Of a DNA stretch of 64,000 nt, positions 9,574 through 19,586 are shown in pieces. The translations under genes were made by a program, and so were the position numbers. The stretch spans positions 558,001-622,000 of the forward strand of contig CP138327.1 in the NCBI GenBank assembly GCA_037956075.1, read 5' to 3'. The DNA is from Catillopecten margaritatus gill symbiont (lineage in GTDB: Bacteria; Pseudomonadota; Gammaproteobacteria; PS1; Pseudothioglobaceae). The notes beneath the pieces were generated by a model. It made no database searches, was not told where the DNA came from, and worked only from the letters and a program-made list of their open reading frames with translations. The stretch's first letter is position 1. Every line of letters starts with the position of its first letter.

Positions 9574-9794
9574 TATTTGTCTAAAGGTTGTTCAGATTGA
9601 TAGCCATCATCTGCCGTTAACAGTGCTATTTTTTGCTCGGCTTCACTAAGTGCCGTTTGGCACTGGCGAGTTAACGCTACACCTTGTTCAAAGAATTTCA
9701 AGGAATCTTCTAAACTTAAATCGCCCTCTTCCATCGTTTGCACAATGCTTTCCAATTCTTCTAGTCCTTTATTAAAATCAAATTTTTTCGTCAT
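9573..9794 (-). CDS. xseB: Exodeoxyribonuclease VII small subunit
   Basis: A 73-residue acidic helical protein, MTKKFDFNKGLEELESIV followed by MEEGDLSLEDSLKFFEQGVA, the XseB signature. The small subunit binds XseA to form the single-strand-specific nuclease. It shares base 9794 with the upstream dehydrogenase stop and base 9573 with the ispA start, so the three are tightly coupled. Confidence 0.93.
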   Translation of the reverse strand: MTKKFDFNKGLEELESIVQTMEEGDLSLEDSLKFFEQGVALTRQCQTALSEAEQKIALLTADDGYQSEQPLDK

Positions 9795-10627
9795 TATCTT
9801 TCTCCGCCACCACCGGCTTTATTAAGTATTTTATCCATCCATCGAGTTGGCAATATTCGGATCAAAAACGCAAATAACTGGGTTGGAAAAGTTATGTGGT
9901 AATGAATTTTTGCCCGTTTTGCACTCAGTGCGTGTAGGCAACATTTTAGCACTGCTTCTGCTGGTAATGTAAAGTCTGCTAATTCTTTTGATTGCAAACG
10001 CACAATCATTTTTTCATAACGCTCTTTGTAATCACTATTTTGCATATCCACATTTTTGCTAAATGCCTTATAAGCATTGATTCTAAAGTCAGATTCAATC
10101 GGTCCGGGTTGCATTAATGACAGTTGAATATTGGTATTTGCCAATTCCAATCTGAGTGTATTTACCAAGCCTTCAATCGCAAATTTAGAGGCGTTATAAG
10201 GTCCACGAAATGGCATAGCAACAAAACCCAACACTGAACTAAGGTAAATAATACGCCCTTGATTGCACTGTTTCATCCTTGGTAGCACCAAATTAGTCAA
10301 CTCATGCCAGCCAAATACATTGGTTTGAAATTGTGCCTCCAAGGCTTCACGAGAGATGTCTTCTAGCGCCCCCACTTGCCCGTACGCACCATTATGGATT
10401 AAGCCGTAAAGTGTGTCTGTCTTTTCAAAAATAGTATTCACTGCGTTGTTAATAGAGGTTGACAAGGCTAAATCAAGTTGTAAAGCATCAAAACCTTTGG
10501 TTTTTAACGCCTCCACATCTTTTTCTTGTCTAGCGGTGGCAAAAACTTGATAACCCGCCTGCTTTAAACCCTCTGCAACACACAAACCAATACCACTAGA
10601 GCAACCCGTGATTAACACTGATTTCAT
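9794..10627 (-). CDS. Short-chain dehydrogenase/reductase, substrate unknown
   Basis: A 277-residue classical SDR: cofactor motif VLITGCSSGIGLCVAEGL (residues 4-21), the NAG-like HNGAYGQVGALED (about 85-97), active-site Ser in YLSSVLGFVA and the YNASKFAIEGL catalytic Tyr/Lys pair (about 155-165). The arrangement resembles YciK/DltE-like SDRs acting on hydrophobic substrates, but the substrate cannot be read from the sequence. It overlaps pcnB by 4 bases upstream and xseB downstream, sitting inside a housekeeping run. Confidence 0.85.
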   Translation of the reverse strand: MKSVLITGCSSGIGLCVAEGLKQAGYQVFATARQEKDVEALKTKGFDALQLDLALSTSINNAVNTIFEKTDTLYGLIHNGAYGQVGALEDISREALEAQFQTNVFGWHELTNLVLPRMKQCNQGRIIYLSSVLGFVAMPFRGPYNASKFAIEGLVNTLRLELANTNIQLSLMQPGPIESDFRINAYKAFSKNVDMQNSDYKERYEKMIVRLQSKELADFTLPAEAVLKCCLHALSAKRAKIHYHITFPTQLFAFLIRILPTRWMDKILNKAGGGGER

Positions 10628-11808
10628 TGCTGTGCCTTAGTCCAAAAATCTGCGACTCTTTTAAGTTCTGGATTGATACTTTGTGAGCGTAACACTAAAA
10701 AATCATAAGCGATTCTAAAGCCTCGATTTTCTAACAATAATTGCACTTTTTTAGGGTGCATTTTTTCTAATTTATGCTGCATCATCCATACATCTTTCAT
10801 TCTTGAAGTTAAATAACGAGGCATTGAAACTTGCTTAATTTGATTGATAATCGCTTCATCACAAGCCTGTAACTGAGCCAGGTGAAAAGAGCGTTGTTTT
10901 TTCTTAATCAAAGCAAAGCGTTCATTTTGCGCTTGCCATAAAAATACCGAAAACAAGAAGGCAGGGGTAACTGGCTTTCCAGCTTTAATGCGATCAGAGG
11001 TGTTATTACAGGCCTTTCTAATAAAATCATTTTTATGTGTTTGCTTAAATAAATACCTAAGCAACCCATATTTTTCTAATTGCTCATACACCGCAAATGA
11101 ATACTCATTTTGAAACAATTTAATGCATTCTTCATACAAGCGCGCTGAAGACACATTACCCAGTAGAGCTGCTTGTTTATGGATAGCTGCTTTAATCTCT
11201 CCACTCATTTCTGCACCAAGCTTTTGGCTAAATCGCACTGCGCGAATCATACGCACCGGGTCTTCTGCAAAGCGTTTACTGGCATTGCCAATCATATGAA
11301 TTTCACCTGCCCGAATATCTTCTAAACCACCCACATAATCAATCACTTCTTGCTTGTGAATATCGTAATACAAAGCATTAATATTAAAATCTCGACGCAC
11401 TACATCGTCTTCTATCTTGCCATAATGATTATCGCGCACAATCACGCCATTCTTGGCAGTTTGCACTTTGCCGGAGCGAAAAGTGGCAACTTCAAGAAAA
11501 TCGCGTGCACCAAATAGCACATGTACTAAGCGAAAACGCCTACCAATTAAACGCGAGCGCTTGAATAGTTTATGAACTTGTTCAGGTTTGGCGTTCGTGG
11601 CAATATCAAAATCTTTAGGTTCCAAACCAAGTAACAAATCTCTAACGCAACCACCAACTAAATAGACTTCGTAGCCCGCTTTGTGAATAGTGTTAACGAC
11701 TTTTACCGCATTCCTGTCTATTAGTTTTTTGTCAAATTCAATAAATTGACGGACAGGCGTATTTTTTTGCCCTGTGCCTGAAAAGACTTTTTTGAAGAAA
11801 TTATACAA
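10624..11808 (-). CDS. pcnB: Poly(A) polymerase I / tRNA nucleotidyltransferase family
   Basis: A 394-residue class II nucleotidyltransferase: YLVGGCVRDLLLGLEPKDFD (about 50-69) contains the G-G and the D-x-D metal motif, followed by RRFRLVHVLFG and VVRRDFNINALYYD, both typical of PcnB. PcnB adds 3' poly(A) tails that speed RNA decay. The protein is shorter than the E. coli enzyme (about 465 residues), mainly at the C-terminal basic tail. A CCA-adding role is possible in principle but both fully seen tRNA genes here already encode CCA. Confidence 0.85.
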   Translation of the reverse strand: MYNFFKKVFSGTGQKNTPVRQFIEFDKKLIDRNAVKVVNTIHKAGYEVYLVGGCVRDLLLGLEPKDFDIATNAKPEQVHKLFKRSRLIGRRFRLVHVLFGARDFLEVATFRSGKVQTAKNGVIVRDNHYGKIEDDVVRRDFNINALYYDIHKQEVIDYVGGLEDIRAGEIHMIGNASKRFAEDPVRMIRAVRFSQKLGAEMSGEIKAAIHKQAALLGNVSSARLYEECIKLFQNEYSFAVYEQLEKYGLLRYLFKQTHKNDFIRKACNNTSDRIKAGKPVTPAFLFSVFLWQAQNERFALIKKKQRSFHLAQLQACDEAIINQIKQVSMPRYLTSRMKDVWMMQHKLEKMHPKKVQLLLENRGFRIAYDFLVLRSQSINPELKRVADFWTKAQQ

Positions 11809-11814
11809 AAGGCT

Positions 11815-12201
11815 TCACAGGTTAACAACAGGTTTTGGTTTCCAATTTTCCTGCTGGTGTTCAGTAACTACCGTAGTGTAAACGCCACCACGCACATTGA
11901 AAACAGCTTTAAGACGCATAAAACGAGGATTAGTAGCCGCTACTAAGTCTTCTAAAATTTGATTAGTGACAGCTTCATGAAAAGCCCCCTCATCTCGAAA
12001 TGACCAAATATACATTTTCAAAGATTTTAGCTCGACACAAGCTTTGTCAGCGATATACTCCAAATGCAAGGTAGCAAAATCAGGTTGTCCTGTCTTTGGG
12101 CATAAGCAAGTAAACTCTGGCATGTCAATTTGAATAACATAGTCACGCTCAGAATTTGGATTGTCAAAAATTTCTAGGGTTTTACTGGGTTGAGAAGACA
12201 T
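11815..12201 (-). CDS. queF: preQ0 reductase QueF (short type)
   Basis: A 128-residue single-domain QueF. The nucleophile cysteine lies in [17 protein letters not shown] and the NADPH-binding QueF motif in [20 protein letters not shown], with H and E residues for proton transfer. It reduces 7-cyano-7-deazaguanine to preQ1 in queuosine synthesis. I chose the ATG at 12201 ([12 protein letters not shown]) because family members begin near there; the longer frame to 12261 adds 20 residues that overlap the lptF terminus. queE, an earlier enzyme in the pathway, is at 37.8 kb. Confidence 0.92.
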   Translation of the reverse strand: MSSQPSKTLEIFDNPNSERDYVIQIDMPEFTCLCPKTGQPDFATLHLEYIADKACVELKSLKMYIWSFRDEGAFHEAVTNQILEDLVAATNPRFMRLKAVFNVRGGVYTTVVTEHQQENWKPKPVVNL

Positions 12202-12233
12202 TGGATAAATTTTCTTTTTATAAAAGGGGTATT

Positions 12234-13394
12234 TTACACTTTCCTTGGTAGTAATCGCCATACAGTTGCCAACTTATCATGTCGAAAAACATATAATAAC
12301 AAGGTAAGCCCAAGCGCTAATAAGTGTACCCACCAAAGTCCAATCCACACAAAGGTCTCTCCTTGTTCTAACGAGGATTTAGCCACCATTAAAGCGTTAT
12401 TATATAAAATAAAAGCGGCAACGCCAAATATTACCCCCAAATTCTTCCCTCCTCTGGGTGACGCTTTACCCAGTAACACACCTAAAAATGACAAGATAAG
12501 GGTGCTGAGTGGCTGCGAGAGTCGCCATTGCAATTCTGCTATATCTTTAGCGTTGTCTGAATAGAGTAAATCAATCGTACTTCGTGATTCTATTTTGGTA
12601 AAGTTAATATTTGCCTGTTGCTTTTCACCATCTACAATCTGCAAATCATACAAATCAAAGTTTAAAATCCTTTTATTAACATCACCTGGAAATCCATGAT
12701 AACGCACACCATCCTTGAGGCGTAAATAGGCACTATTGGTATCTAAGTCAGTATATTTTTGTGCTTCTTTTGCCAGGGTAATAACAGGTTCGTCATTGAT
12801 AAGGGTGTAAATAAACACCTCTTCCATGGTTTGCTGCGTACCTTCAACACCGTCTTCCACTTTAGAGGCATAAAAAACGATGTTGCCACCTTTGAATTTT
12901 TGGAATTCTTTTTGCTTGATAAAGGCAAACTCTGAAGCATTGTCGCTACGGCTCATAATAAGCCCTCTTTGTTGCTTGGTCCAAGGCACTACCAATGTTG
13001 TCAACAATAAAATAAAGATAAATACCGGTAATACTACTGGCTGGATAAATACCATAAAATGTTTATCGCCAATACCCATTGAATTCATGACAACTGCCTC
13101 TGAATCTTTATACAGTTTATTGATTGCTAAAATAATAGCTAAAAATAAAGAGAGAGACAAGATTAAAGGTACATCTCTAATCATATTAAACATAATCAAC
13201 GGTAGCAAATCAGTAGTGGGGATACCGTGCTTCAAACTTTCCTTCACCATTAACACCACTTGATTGCCAAAAATAACTAGGCCGATAATTAAGAAAATTG
13301 CACCCAACACTACCCATACATTGCGCGTTAAATATTTTGCAACAATCGTGTTAATTAAAAAATAAGCGTGTTTAAAGGGAATTAATGACTTCAT
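12234..13394 (-). CDS. lptF: LPS export permease LptF
   Basis: A 386-residue YjgP/YjgQ-family membrane protein: three N-terminal membrane segments (near residues 28-48, 62-80 and 100-125), a periplasmic beta-jellyroll (residues about 130-290) and three C-terminal segments ([12 protein letters not shown]-like loop through [15 protein letters not shown]). LptF forms the inner-membrane LPS extraction channel with LptG and the LptB ATPase. Usually lptG follows immediately; here queF follows instead, so the partner must be elsewhere. It lies between rho and queF on the minus strand. Confidence 0.9.
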   Translation of the reverse strand: MKSLIPFKHAYFLINTIVAKYLTRNVWVVLGAIFLIIGLVIFGNQVVLMVKESLKHGIPTTDLLPLIMFNMIRDVPLILSLSLFLAIILAINKLYKDSEAVVMNSMGIGDKHFMVFIQPVVLPVFIFILLLTTLVVPWTKQQRGLIMSRSDNASEFAFIKQKEFQKFKGGNIVFYASKVEDGVEGTQQTMEEVFIYTLINDEPVITLAKEAQKYTDLDTNSAYLRLKDGVRYHGFPGDVNKRILNFDLYDLQIVDGEKQQANINFTKIESRSTIDLLYSDNAKDIAELQWRLSQPLSTLILSFLGVLLGKASPRGGKNLGVIFGVAAFILYNNALMVAKSSLEQGETFVWIGLWWVHLLALGLTLLLYVFRHDKLATVWRLLPRKV

Positions 13395-13413
13395 ACGCTA
13401 AGTATAAAAGATT

Positions 13414-14676
13414 TTATTTCTTTTGTGCCATCGATGAGAAGAATTCATCGTTGGTTTTGGTTAGTTTTAAACGGTCAATTAAGAATTCCGCTGCCTCTAC
13501 TGTGTCCATCGGATGTAAAATTTTACGTAAAATCCACATCTTTTGCAGCTCCTTCTCATTTGTAATTAACTCTTCACGACGGGTGCCAGAAGCATTAATA
13601 TTAATCGCTGGGAAAATACGCTTTTCACTCAAACGACGCTCCAAGTGTAATTCCATATTACCCGTTCCCTTGAATTCTTGGTAAATTACCTCATCCATTT
13701 TAGAACCTGTATCAATTAATGCCGTAGCAATGATGGTGATGCTACCACCATTTTCAATATTTCTTGCCGCACCAAAGAAGCGCTTTGGTCGTTGCAAGGC
13801 ATTCGCATCCACACCACCCGTCAATACCTTACCCGAAGACGGGGCAACGGTATTATAGGCACGGGCTAAACGAGTAATAGAGTCTAATAAAATAATCACA
13901 TCTCTACCCTGTTCTGCACGGCGTTTGGCTTTTTCAATGACGATTTCAGCTACTTGCACATGACGCTTTGCTGATTCATCAAAAGTTGAAGCAACCACTT
14001 CACCTCGTACTGTGCGTGCCATTTCTGTTACTTCTTCGGGACGCTCATCAATCAATAAAACAATCAATTCGCATTCTGGATGATTGCGGGAAATAGAAGC
14101 TGCAATATTTTGCATAATCATCGTTTTACCTGCTTTTGGCGGTGCCACCAACAAGCCTCTCTGCCCTTTACCAAAAGGTGCAATTAAATCAATCACTCTC
14201 GCAGTAATGTCTTCCGTGCCACCATTACCAATCTCCAATCCAATACGCTCTTCGGGGTGCAAAGGTGTGAGTGAGGCAAAAGGCACTCGGTTTCTAATCT
14301 TATCTGGTTCTTCGTTATTCACCTCATAAACCTTTACCAAGGCAAAATATTTTTCACCTTTCTTTGGTGCGCGAGTCTTACCCGAAACCACATCGCCAGT
14401 TGATAGATTGAAGCGACGAATTTGATTAGGCGATACATAAATATCATCAGGTCCAGAAACATAAGAATCGTCTGCAGACCTTAAAAATCCATACCCTTCC
14501 TGTAAAATATCCAGCACACCATCACCAATCACCTCTTCATCATTAGATGCCTTATGTTTTAAAATAGAAAAAATAAGGGTTTGTTTTTTGGCTCTGGCAA
14601 TATTTTCAATACCAAGAGATTGTGCTAATTCCAATAGTTCTTCGGCTGTAGAGCGCTTTAAGTCAGATAATTTCAT
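13414..14676 (-). CDS. rho: Transcription termination factor Rho
   Basis: A 420-residue Rho: N-terminal [20 protein letters not shown], cold-shock-like RNA-binding domain with [23 protein letters not shown] (split over about 62-84), Walker [13 protein letters not shown] (about 179-190), Walker [15 protein letters not shown] and the Q-loop region. I chose the ATG at 14676 because MKLSDLK is the conserved start and AGGA sits 8 bases upstream; an upstream in-frame start at 14745 would add 23 unrelated residues. The leader of about 95 bases runs back to a large palindrome. Confidence 0.97.
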   Translation of the reverse strand: MKLSDLKRSTAEELLELAQSLGIENIARAKKQTLIFSILKHKASNDEEVIGDGVLDILQEGYGFLRSADDSYVSGPDDIYVSPNQIRRFNLSTGDVVSGKTRAPKKGEKYFALVKVYEVNNEEPDKIRNRVPFASLTPLHPEERIGLEIGNGGTEDITARVIDLIAPFGKGQRGLLVAPPKAGKTMIMQNIAASISRNHPECELIVLLIDERPEEVTEMARTVRGEVVASTFDESAKRHVQVAEIVIEKAKRRAEQGRDVIILLDSITRLARAYNTVAPSSGKVLTGGVDANALQRPKRFFGAARNIENGGSITIIATALIDTGSKMDEVIYQEFKGTGNMELHLERRLSEKRIFPAININASGTRREELITNEKELQKMWILRKILHPMDTVEAAEFLIDRLKLTKTNDEFFSSMAQKK

Positions 14677-14770
14677 AATTTTCCTAAGTGTAGGCGTGTT
14701 ATAAGTGCCAGTCAGAATGACCAACAAAGAGGTGTTGCCCAACAATAGTCAGGACTTTTTTAAATAAATT

Positions 14771-14930
14771 ATACTATTTTCAAAAAATAATTATACTAAA
14801 AAGTGCTGATAGTTTTCCATTTTAGTGTGCTTAAAAAATTAAGGATACTTATTGCTATCATTGATTTTTTAAGCGCGCTAAAATGGGAAAGGATTGGTGC
14901 TTTTGTATTATTACTTTTTGAAAATGGTAT
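14771..14930. repeat. Long imperfect palindrome between trxA and rho
   Basis: The left half (14771 to about 14839) and the reverse complement of the right half (about 14864-14930) match over nearly 70 bases with scattered mismatches and a few small gaps. The inner core pairs TTTTAGTGTGCTTAAAAAAT with AAAATGGG-side sequence AAGCGCGCTAAAA; the outer part pairs ATACTATTTTCAAAAA with TTTTTGAAAATGGTAT. About 24 bases form the loop. On the minus strand it would be transcribed after trxA and before rho, making a very long hairpin. It could be a miniature inverted-repeat element, a terminator for trxA, or part of the rho leader. Confidence 0.7.
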
Positions 14931-14954
14931 TAGTTTGTAAGTTTGGGGTGCCCT

Positions 14955-15281
14955 TTAGATATTGGCGTCAATAAATGCACTCAACTCTGCTTTAGATAAT
15001 GCACCCATTTTGGTTCCTTCAACCACACCTTCCTTAAATAACAACATCGTTGGAATACCGCGAATACCATATTTTGGGGGAGTTTGGTCATTTTCATCAA
15101 TATTCACCTTGGCAATAACAATCTTGCCATCATACTCATCAGCAATTTCATCAAGGGTTGGTGCTAATGCTTTACAAGGTCCACACCATGGCGCCCAAAA
15201 ATCAACTAAAACCGTAGAAGGTGAGTTAACCACATCTGCTTCAAAAGAATCGTCCGTTACTACTTTAATTTTATCGTTCAT
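14955..15281 (-). CDS. trxA: Thioredoxin 1
   Basis: A 108-residue thioredoxin with the active-site [10 protein letters not shown] (Cys33 and Cys36), the cis-proline stretch [14 protein letters not shown] and the usual length. It is the general cytoplasmic protein disulfide reductant. It precedes rho on the same strand, as in many gammaproteobacteria, but is separated from it by the large palindrome. Confidence 0.97.
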   Translation of the reverse strand: MNDKIKVVTDDSFEADVVNSPSTVLVDFWAPWCGPCKALAPTLDEIADEYDGKIVIAKVNIDENDQTPPKYGIRGIPTMLLFKEGVVEGTKMGALSKAELSAFIDANI

Positions 15282-15328
15282 ATTTATTTTGTCTGAATAT
15301 CGCTAGAAAAAGCATTGAATTTCGGTAG

Positions 15329-15334
15329 ATTATA
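15329..15334 (-). promoter_or_regulatory. Probable -10 box for trxA
   Basis: A perfect TATAAT on the minus strand, 48 bases upstream of the trxA ATG, in the 82-base gap after glnD. I see no good TTGACA-like -35 box at the correct spacing, so the call rests on the -10 hexamer and position alone. Confidence 0.4.
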
Positions 15335-15363
15335 GCGTCATTTATTGTTTTAGGTGTCTTATT

Positions 15364-17886
15364 TTATAATTTTTCTTGTAAAAACTGCTTTAACCTGTGT
15401 TCTTCTGCTTTACTAAGCGGCTTATTGTTGGCGTTACTAATAAAAAAAACATCTTCTACGCGCTCACCCATTGTTGAAATTCTTGCGTTTATCAAATGAA
15501 TATCCAATTCATAAAAAACATGTGCAATATTAGACAGTAGCCCTTGTTTATCAATCACACTTACCTCAACTTCAGTTAAATCCCACCTACTATTATGGCT
15601 AAATGTAATTTTCATTTTATGATCAAAGTAGCGATGCGTATATTTCTCACTCATTTCTCTAACATTGACATCACTGCGCACAAGCTCTGCCAACTCCCCT
15701 TCTATTACTTGATTAATATCAGTATTCTCCAAAATATCATCTTGTAAAACACTGATAGTGTTGTAGGCCTTGTGATCTTTACTGGTTATAATTTTTGCAT
15801 CAACAATATCTAGGCCTAATTTTTCAATAACACTCACTAATTTAAAGAATAAACCCTTAAAGTCTTCACTATGGACAAAAATATCAACCACATTGTGTTC
15901 TGATAAGCGGCTCAGAACTCTAATTGTCTTATCGTTTTTCTTGGTCAGACATTGTAAATGCCACAGCATATCATCCACCTGATAGCGTAAAAAATAATCT
16001 TTCGGCAAAGTATCCAGTATTGTACCCACCTGCTGTAAATCATAGCCCTGCTGGATAACTGACACTATAAGCGCTTGATTCACTTCTTTAACTTTAACAT
16101 TAATACTCGGCACCTTAACATCTTCTTGCAATTGTTCTTTAGCCTTATAAAACAGTTTTTTAAGTAAAGAATCTTTCCAGCCATTCCATAAATCTGCTTT
16201 AGTAGCACGAATATCTGCCACAGTCAGTAAATACAAAAATTCTAAGAACTCAACCGTTTTTACAGTTTTAACAAACTTTTTAATCACCTCAAAATCTTCT
16301 AAATCTTGTTTTTGTGCCACTTGCGTCATTAGCAAATGTTGCTCAACTAAGCCCGATACTAAAGCAACATCCTTCGCTTTAAAATGATGATGCTTAAGAA
16401 AATCTTGTGCATCTTTTGCCCCTAAAGTGGCATGATTGCCACCTCTCCCTTTAGCGATATCATGAAACAAGCCTGCTAAAAAAAGTAACTCAGGCTTGTC
16501 CATAGTTTGCGCAATTTCACTACACAAATCAAACTCTTGGGTAAACTCACTGACAAAGAAGCGCCTAAGATTACGAATCACAAATAAAGTATGTTGGTCC
16601 ACTGTATAAGCATGGAATAAATCATACTGCATCAAACCCGTTATCTTGCCAAAAGCAGGAATATAGCGCTCTAAAATACCGTAACGATTCATCAATTTAA
16701 GCGCTTTATTAACCCCTCTTTTTTGTTGTAATAGCTCGATAAATAGGCGGTTATTTTGGCGTTCTTTGTAATAGTTTTTATTGATTAAACCAATATCTTT
16801 TTGCATTTGTCTGAGCGTGTCGGCACTAATGCCACTAACATAGTTGTGTTTTGCCACCAACAAAAAAATCTCAATAAAAGCAGAAGGATGTTTGCTAAAA
16901 ACAGTACTATCGGTCATATAAATATAACCATGGCTGATTACAAAACGCTCATTTAGATGTTGCACATGCAACACACTCTCTTCAAATAATTGCAATAAAA
17001 TATCGTTCAGACGCGCTACTTTAGTTGCTGTTTGATAATAGTCACGCATCAATTGCTCAACTGCCATTGCATCACCGTCACTATAACCCAATACCTTTGC
17101 AACCTCGCGTTGATATTGAAAAGCCACTCTGTCCTCTCGGCGTTTGGCAATCACATGTAAAGCAAAACGCACTTTCCATAAAAATGACTGTGCTTCTATC
17201 AATAAATCATATTCACTTTGGGTTAAATATTCCTTTTCCACCAAATCAGAGAGCAAATCCACATCAAAATACCACTTTGCCACCCATGCTACTGTTTGAA
17301 TATCACGCAGTCCGCCAGGGCTTTCTTTTAAGTTTGGCTCTAAATTATAGGCGGTATTGGAATAATTTAAATGACGATTATGCTGCTCTTTTTGCTTACC
17401 GACAAAGAAAGAACGAGAAGACCAATCACTAGATTTAATCATCGCTTTCATTCTTAAAAACAAAGATTCCTTACCCACTAAAATACGCGATTCTGACAAA
17501 TTTGTTGCCACACTCAAATCGTGAATATTCGCTACACAATCAGCAATATCACGGGTTGCATGCCCAACTTCTAAGCCTACATCCCACAAGAAAGTTAAAA
17601 ACTTAGATAGATTTTGTTGGTGTGTGTCGTGTGAACCGTTCGGAATTAAAATCAACAAATCAATGTCGGAATGCAAATGCAACTCACCACGACCATAGCC
17701 ACCTACAGCCGCTAAACAAAGTTGCCCACTAATGTCAAAGGCTCGCCAAATATCTTGCAATAATGCATCCACTTCGTCGCTGCGTTTTTGCACTAAGGCA
17801 TCAACAGAGTCGGGGGTTTTTAAAAAATCTGCTTCCAGTGAGGCTTGCAACGCCTGATATTTTTCTTTGTAAGCGGCAAGTTCCAT
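15364..17886 (-). CDS. glnD: Bifunctional uridylyltransferase/uridylyl-removing enzyme GlnD
   Basis: An 840-residue protein with the nucleotidyltransferase motif GGYGRGELHLHSDIDLLIL (about 62-80), an HD hydrolase domain (FLAGLFHDIAKGRGGNHAT, about 464-482) and two C-terminal ACT domains (about 675-840, the second starting near RWDLTEVEVSVIDKQGLL). It uridylylates and deuridylylates PII proteins according to glutamine level. The start shares bases with the upstream hydroxylase stop (TAATG), indicating coupling. Length is close to the family norm. Confidence 0.95.
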   Translation of the reverse strand: MELAAYKEKYQALQASLEADFLKTPDSVDALVQKRSDEVDALLQDIWRAFDISGQLCLAAVGGYGRGELHLHSDIDLLILIPNGSHDTHQQNLSKFLTFLWDVGLEVGHATRDIADCVANIHDLSVATNLSESRILVGKESLFLRMKAMIKSSDWSSRSFFVGKQKEQHNRHLNYSNTAYNLEPNLKESPGGLRDIQTVAWVAKWYFDVDLLSDLVEKEYLTQSEYDLLIEAQSFLWKVRFALHVIAKRREDRVAFQYQREVAKVLGYSDGDAMAVEQLMRDYYQTATKVARLNDILLQLFEESVLHVQHLNERFVISHGYIYMTDSTVFSKHPSAFIEIFLLVAKHNYVSGISADTLRQMQKDIGLINKNYYKERQNNRLFIELLQQKRGVNKALKLMNRYGILERYIPAFGKITGLMQYDLFHAYTVDQHTLFVIRNLRRFFVSEFTQEFDLCSEIAQTMDKPELLFLAGLFHDIAKGRGGNHATLGAKDAQDFLKHHHFKAKDVALVSGLVEQHLLMTQVAQKQDLEDFEVIKKFVKTVKTVEFLEFLYLLTVADIRATKADLWNGWKDSLLKKLFYKAKEQLQEDVKVPSINVKVKEVNQALIVSVIQQGYDLQQVGTILDTLPKDYFLRYQVDDMLWHLQCLTKKNDKTIRVLSRLSEHNVVDIFVHSEDFKGLFFKLVSVIEKLGLDIVDAKIITSKDHKAYNTISVLQDDILENTDINQVIEGELAELVRSDVNVREMSEKYTHRYFDHKMKITFSHNSRWDLTEVEVSVIDKQGLLSNIAHVFYELDIHLINARISTMGERVEDVFFISNANNKPLSKAEEHRLKQFLQEKL

Positions 17887-19100
17887 TATTTTTGTAGTAA
17901 CTTTTGCAAACCTGGAAATGCCTTGCCTGATTCTGTCAAATGTTGCGTAATTAAATGCTTAATCGGCGGAAAACGCTCGGCAAAATTCAACACAAAACGC
18001 CTAACTTGCTTGGCAATTGGTGCATCATTTGTAAACAATGCCACAATGCCATTAGTGCCGTAAAACATCACACGGGTTAAATGAATTTGCTTTTTCTCAA
18101 ACAAACTCAACAAAGCCTGTGAGCCAATGTCCTGCCCATTCGCCATCGCCTCTTTAATCAGTGTCGTAAGAATGTCCTGCCCTCTCAAACCTAAATTAAA
18201 TCCGTGTGCCGTTACTGGGTGCATTCCGACTGCCGCATCACCAATCAAAGCAAAACGCTTGGCGATAAAAGTCTTGGCATGAACCCCCATTAATGGATAA
18301 GAATGACGCTTACCAACTTGTGTTATCTGTCCCAATTCTCCCCTAAAATCTTGGGTCATCTTTGCGTTAAACGCTTCTTCGCTCATCTCTAAAATCGCCT
18401 GAGATTGCTCAGTTGATACCGTCAAAACTACAGAAGACTCATCGCCAATCATTGGCAACAACGCCAAAGTTTGCCCATAATCAAAACATTCTAGGGCAAT
18501 ATTTTGATGACTTTTCTCGTGCTTCATCTTGGTTACAATCATCACCTTGGAAAAATCTTTCATTGTCGATGGAATGCCGACTTTACGACGAATGCCAGAA
18601 AAACGACTGTCCGCCGCAATCACCAATTTTGCCTCAACCATCTCGCCATCAGCAAAGACAACTTTAGAGTGTGCCTGCTGATAATTCACATCCTCCACCC
18701 TTGCATCGGTCATTATTGTAATATTATCTGCTTGCGATGCACGCTGATATAACGCTTGTCGGATTTGATAATTTGGCACAAGATAGCCCAACGCCTCAAT
18801 ATTTGAATCTTCACTTTTGAAATTCAACAACGATTTTGAGTCACCATCAAATACCTTGGCTTCTTTCAACAAAGACACCTCGCTCTGATCTATCAACGCC
18901 CAAACCCCCAATTTACTCAAAATATCAAGCGACTGATGCGTCAAAGCAATTTCCCTACCATCATAAGTTGGTTTAGAAATCGCCTCTAAACCCGAACGCT
19001 CCACCACCAATACCTCAGCATCAGTGTTCATCATCGAACAAGCAAAACTTAATCCTGCTGGTCCACCGCCAATAATTACAATATCGTAGTTAGTTTGCAT
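17886..19100 (-). CDS. UbiH/UbiM-family FAD-dependent ubiquinone hydroxylase
   Basis: A 404-residue flavoprotein monooxygenase with the FAD-binding VIIGGGPAGLSFACSM (8-23), the DGREIALTH stretch (about 47-55) and the second FAD motif FALIGDAAVGMHPVTAHGFN (about 282-301). The family hydroxylates the ring of ubiquinone precursors. The REIALTH-x-S pattern and LVPNYQIRQALY recall UbiM, a promiscuous member in some proteobacteria, but UbiH or UbiF cannot be excluded from sequence alone. It overlaps glnD. Confidence 0.8.
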   Translation of the reverse strand: MQTNYDIVIIGGGPAGLSFACSMMNTDAEVLVVERSGLEAISKPTYDGREIALTHQSLDILSKLGVWALIDQSEVSLLKEAKVFDGDSKSLLNFKSEDSNIEALGYLVPNYQIRQALYQRASQADNITIMTDARVEDVNYQQAHSKVVFADGEMVEAKLVIAADSRFSGIRRKVGIPSTMKDFSKVMIVTKMKHEKSHQNIALECFDYGQTLALLPMIGDESSVVLTVSTEQSQAILEMSEEAFNAKMTQDFRGELGQITQVGKRHSYPLMGVHAKTFIAKRFALIGDAAVGMHPVTAHGFNLGLRGQDILTTLIKEAMANGQDIGSQALLSLFEKKQIHLTRVMFYGTNGIVALFTNDAPIAKQVRRFVLNFAERFPPIKHLITQHLTESGKAFPGLQKLLQK

Positions 19101-19163
19101 TTTTTATTTCTAAATTAATGAGATAATGACGCCTATTATAACGACCAAGCGCCGATACTAATT

Positions 19164-19580
19164 ATGATTTATGTTATTGTTCAATTTAGCTGTATTTTTT
19201 ACTTTATTTTTAACGCTCGTTTTGAGGCATTAGACACATTTTCCTATGTCTTTATTGGCATTGCAATCATCATCGGACTGAGTGCGGTAGCAACAATGAA
19301 ACTCAGTAATCTCAACATCGTCCCCACTCTAAAAGACCAACATCAATTGGTTACAAGTGGTATTTATCGCTGGATTCGTCATCCAATGTACACCAGTGTT
19401 CTAGCGCTGTGCTTTGCATTTGCTACAACCAATGACCATAAAATAGCACAGTTGGTGATGTTGGTATTGTTGGTTGATTTGGTGCTAAAATCCAATCTAG
19501 AAGAAAAATTACTCACCCAGCGTTTTGACAGCTACCAAAACTACAAAAGCAAAACTGGGCGTTTTATTCCTTTCTTATAA
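19164..19580 (+). CDS. Isoprenylcysteine carboxyl methyltransferase-like membrane protein
   Basis: A 138-residue membrane protein with about four hydrophobic segments and the family signature LVTSGIYRWIRHPMYTSV (about 62-79), where R, H-P-M-Y form the SAM-binding region shared with ICMT and PEMT-type methyltransferases. A C-terminal EEKLLTQRFDSYQNYKSKTG also fits. Bacterial members rarely have a known substrate. It stands alone on the plus strand, convergent with the Sel1 gene 6 bases away and divergent from the hydroxylase. Confidence 0.75.
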   Translation: MIYVIVQFSCIFYFIFNARFEALDTFSYVFIGIAIIIGLSAVATMKLSNLNIVPTLKDQHQLVTSGIYRWIRHPMYTSVLALCFAFATTNDHKIAQLVMLVLLVDLVLKSNLEEKLLTQRFDSYQNYKSKTGRFIPFL

Positions 19581-19586
19581 ATAGTG

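Noticed and set aside
12202-12261. Longer start for queF
   Set aside because: The extra 20 residues overlap the lptF end and are unlike QueF N-termini; [12 protein letters not shown] is the natural start.
14677-14745. Longer start for rho
   Set aside because: The added 23 residues precede the conserved MKLSDLK start, which has its own AGGA site.
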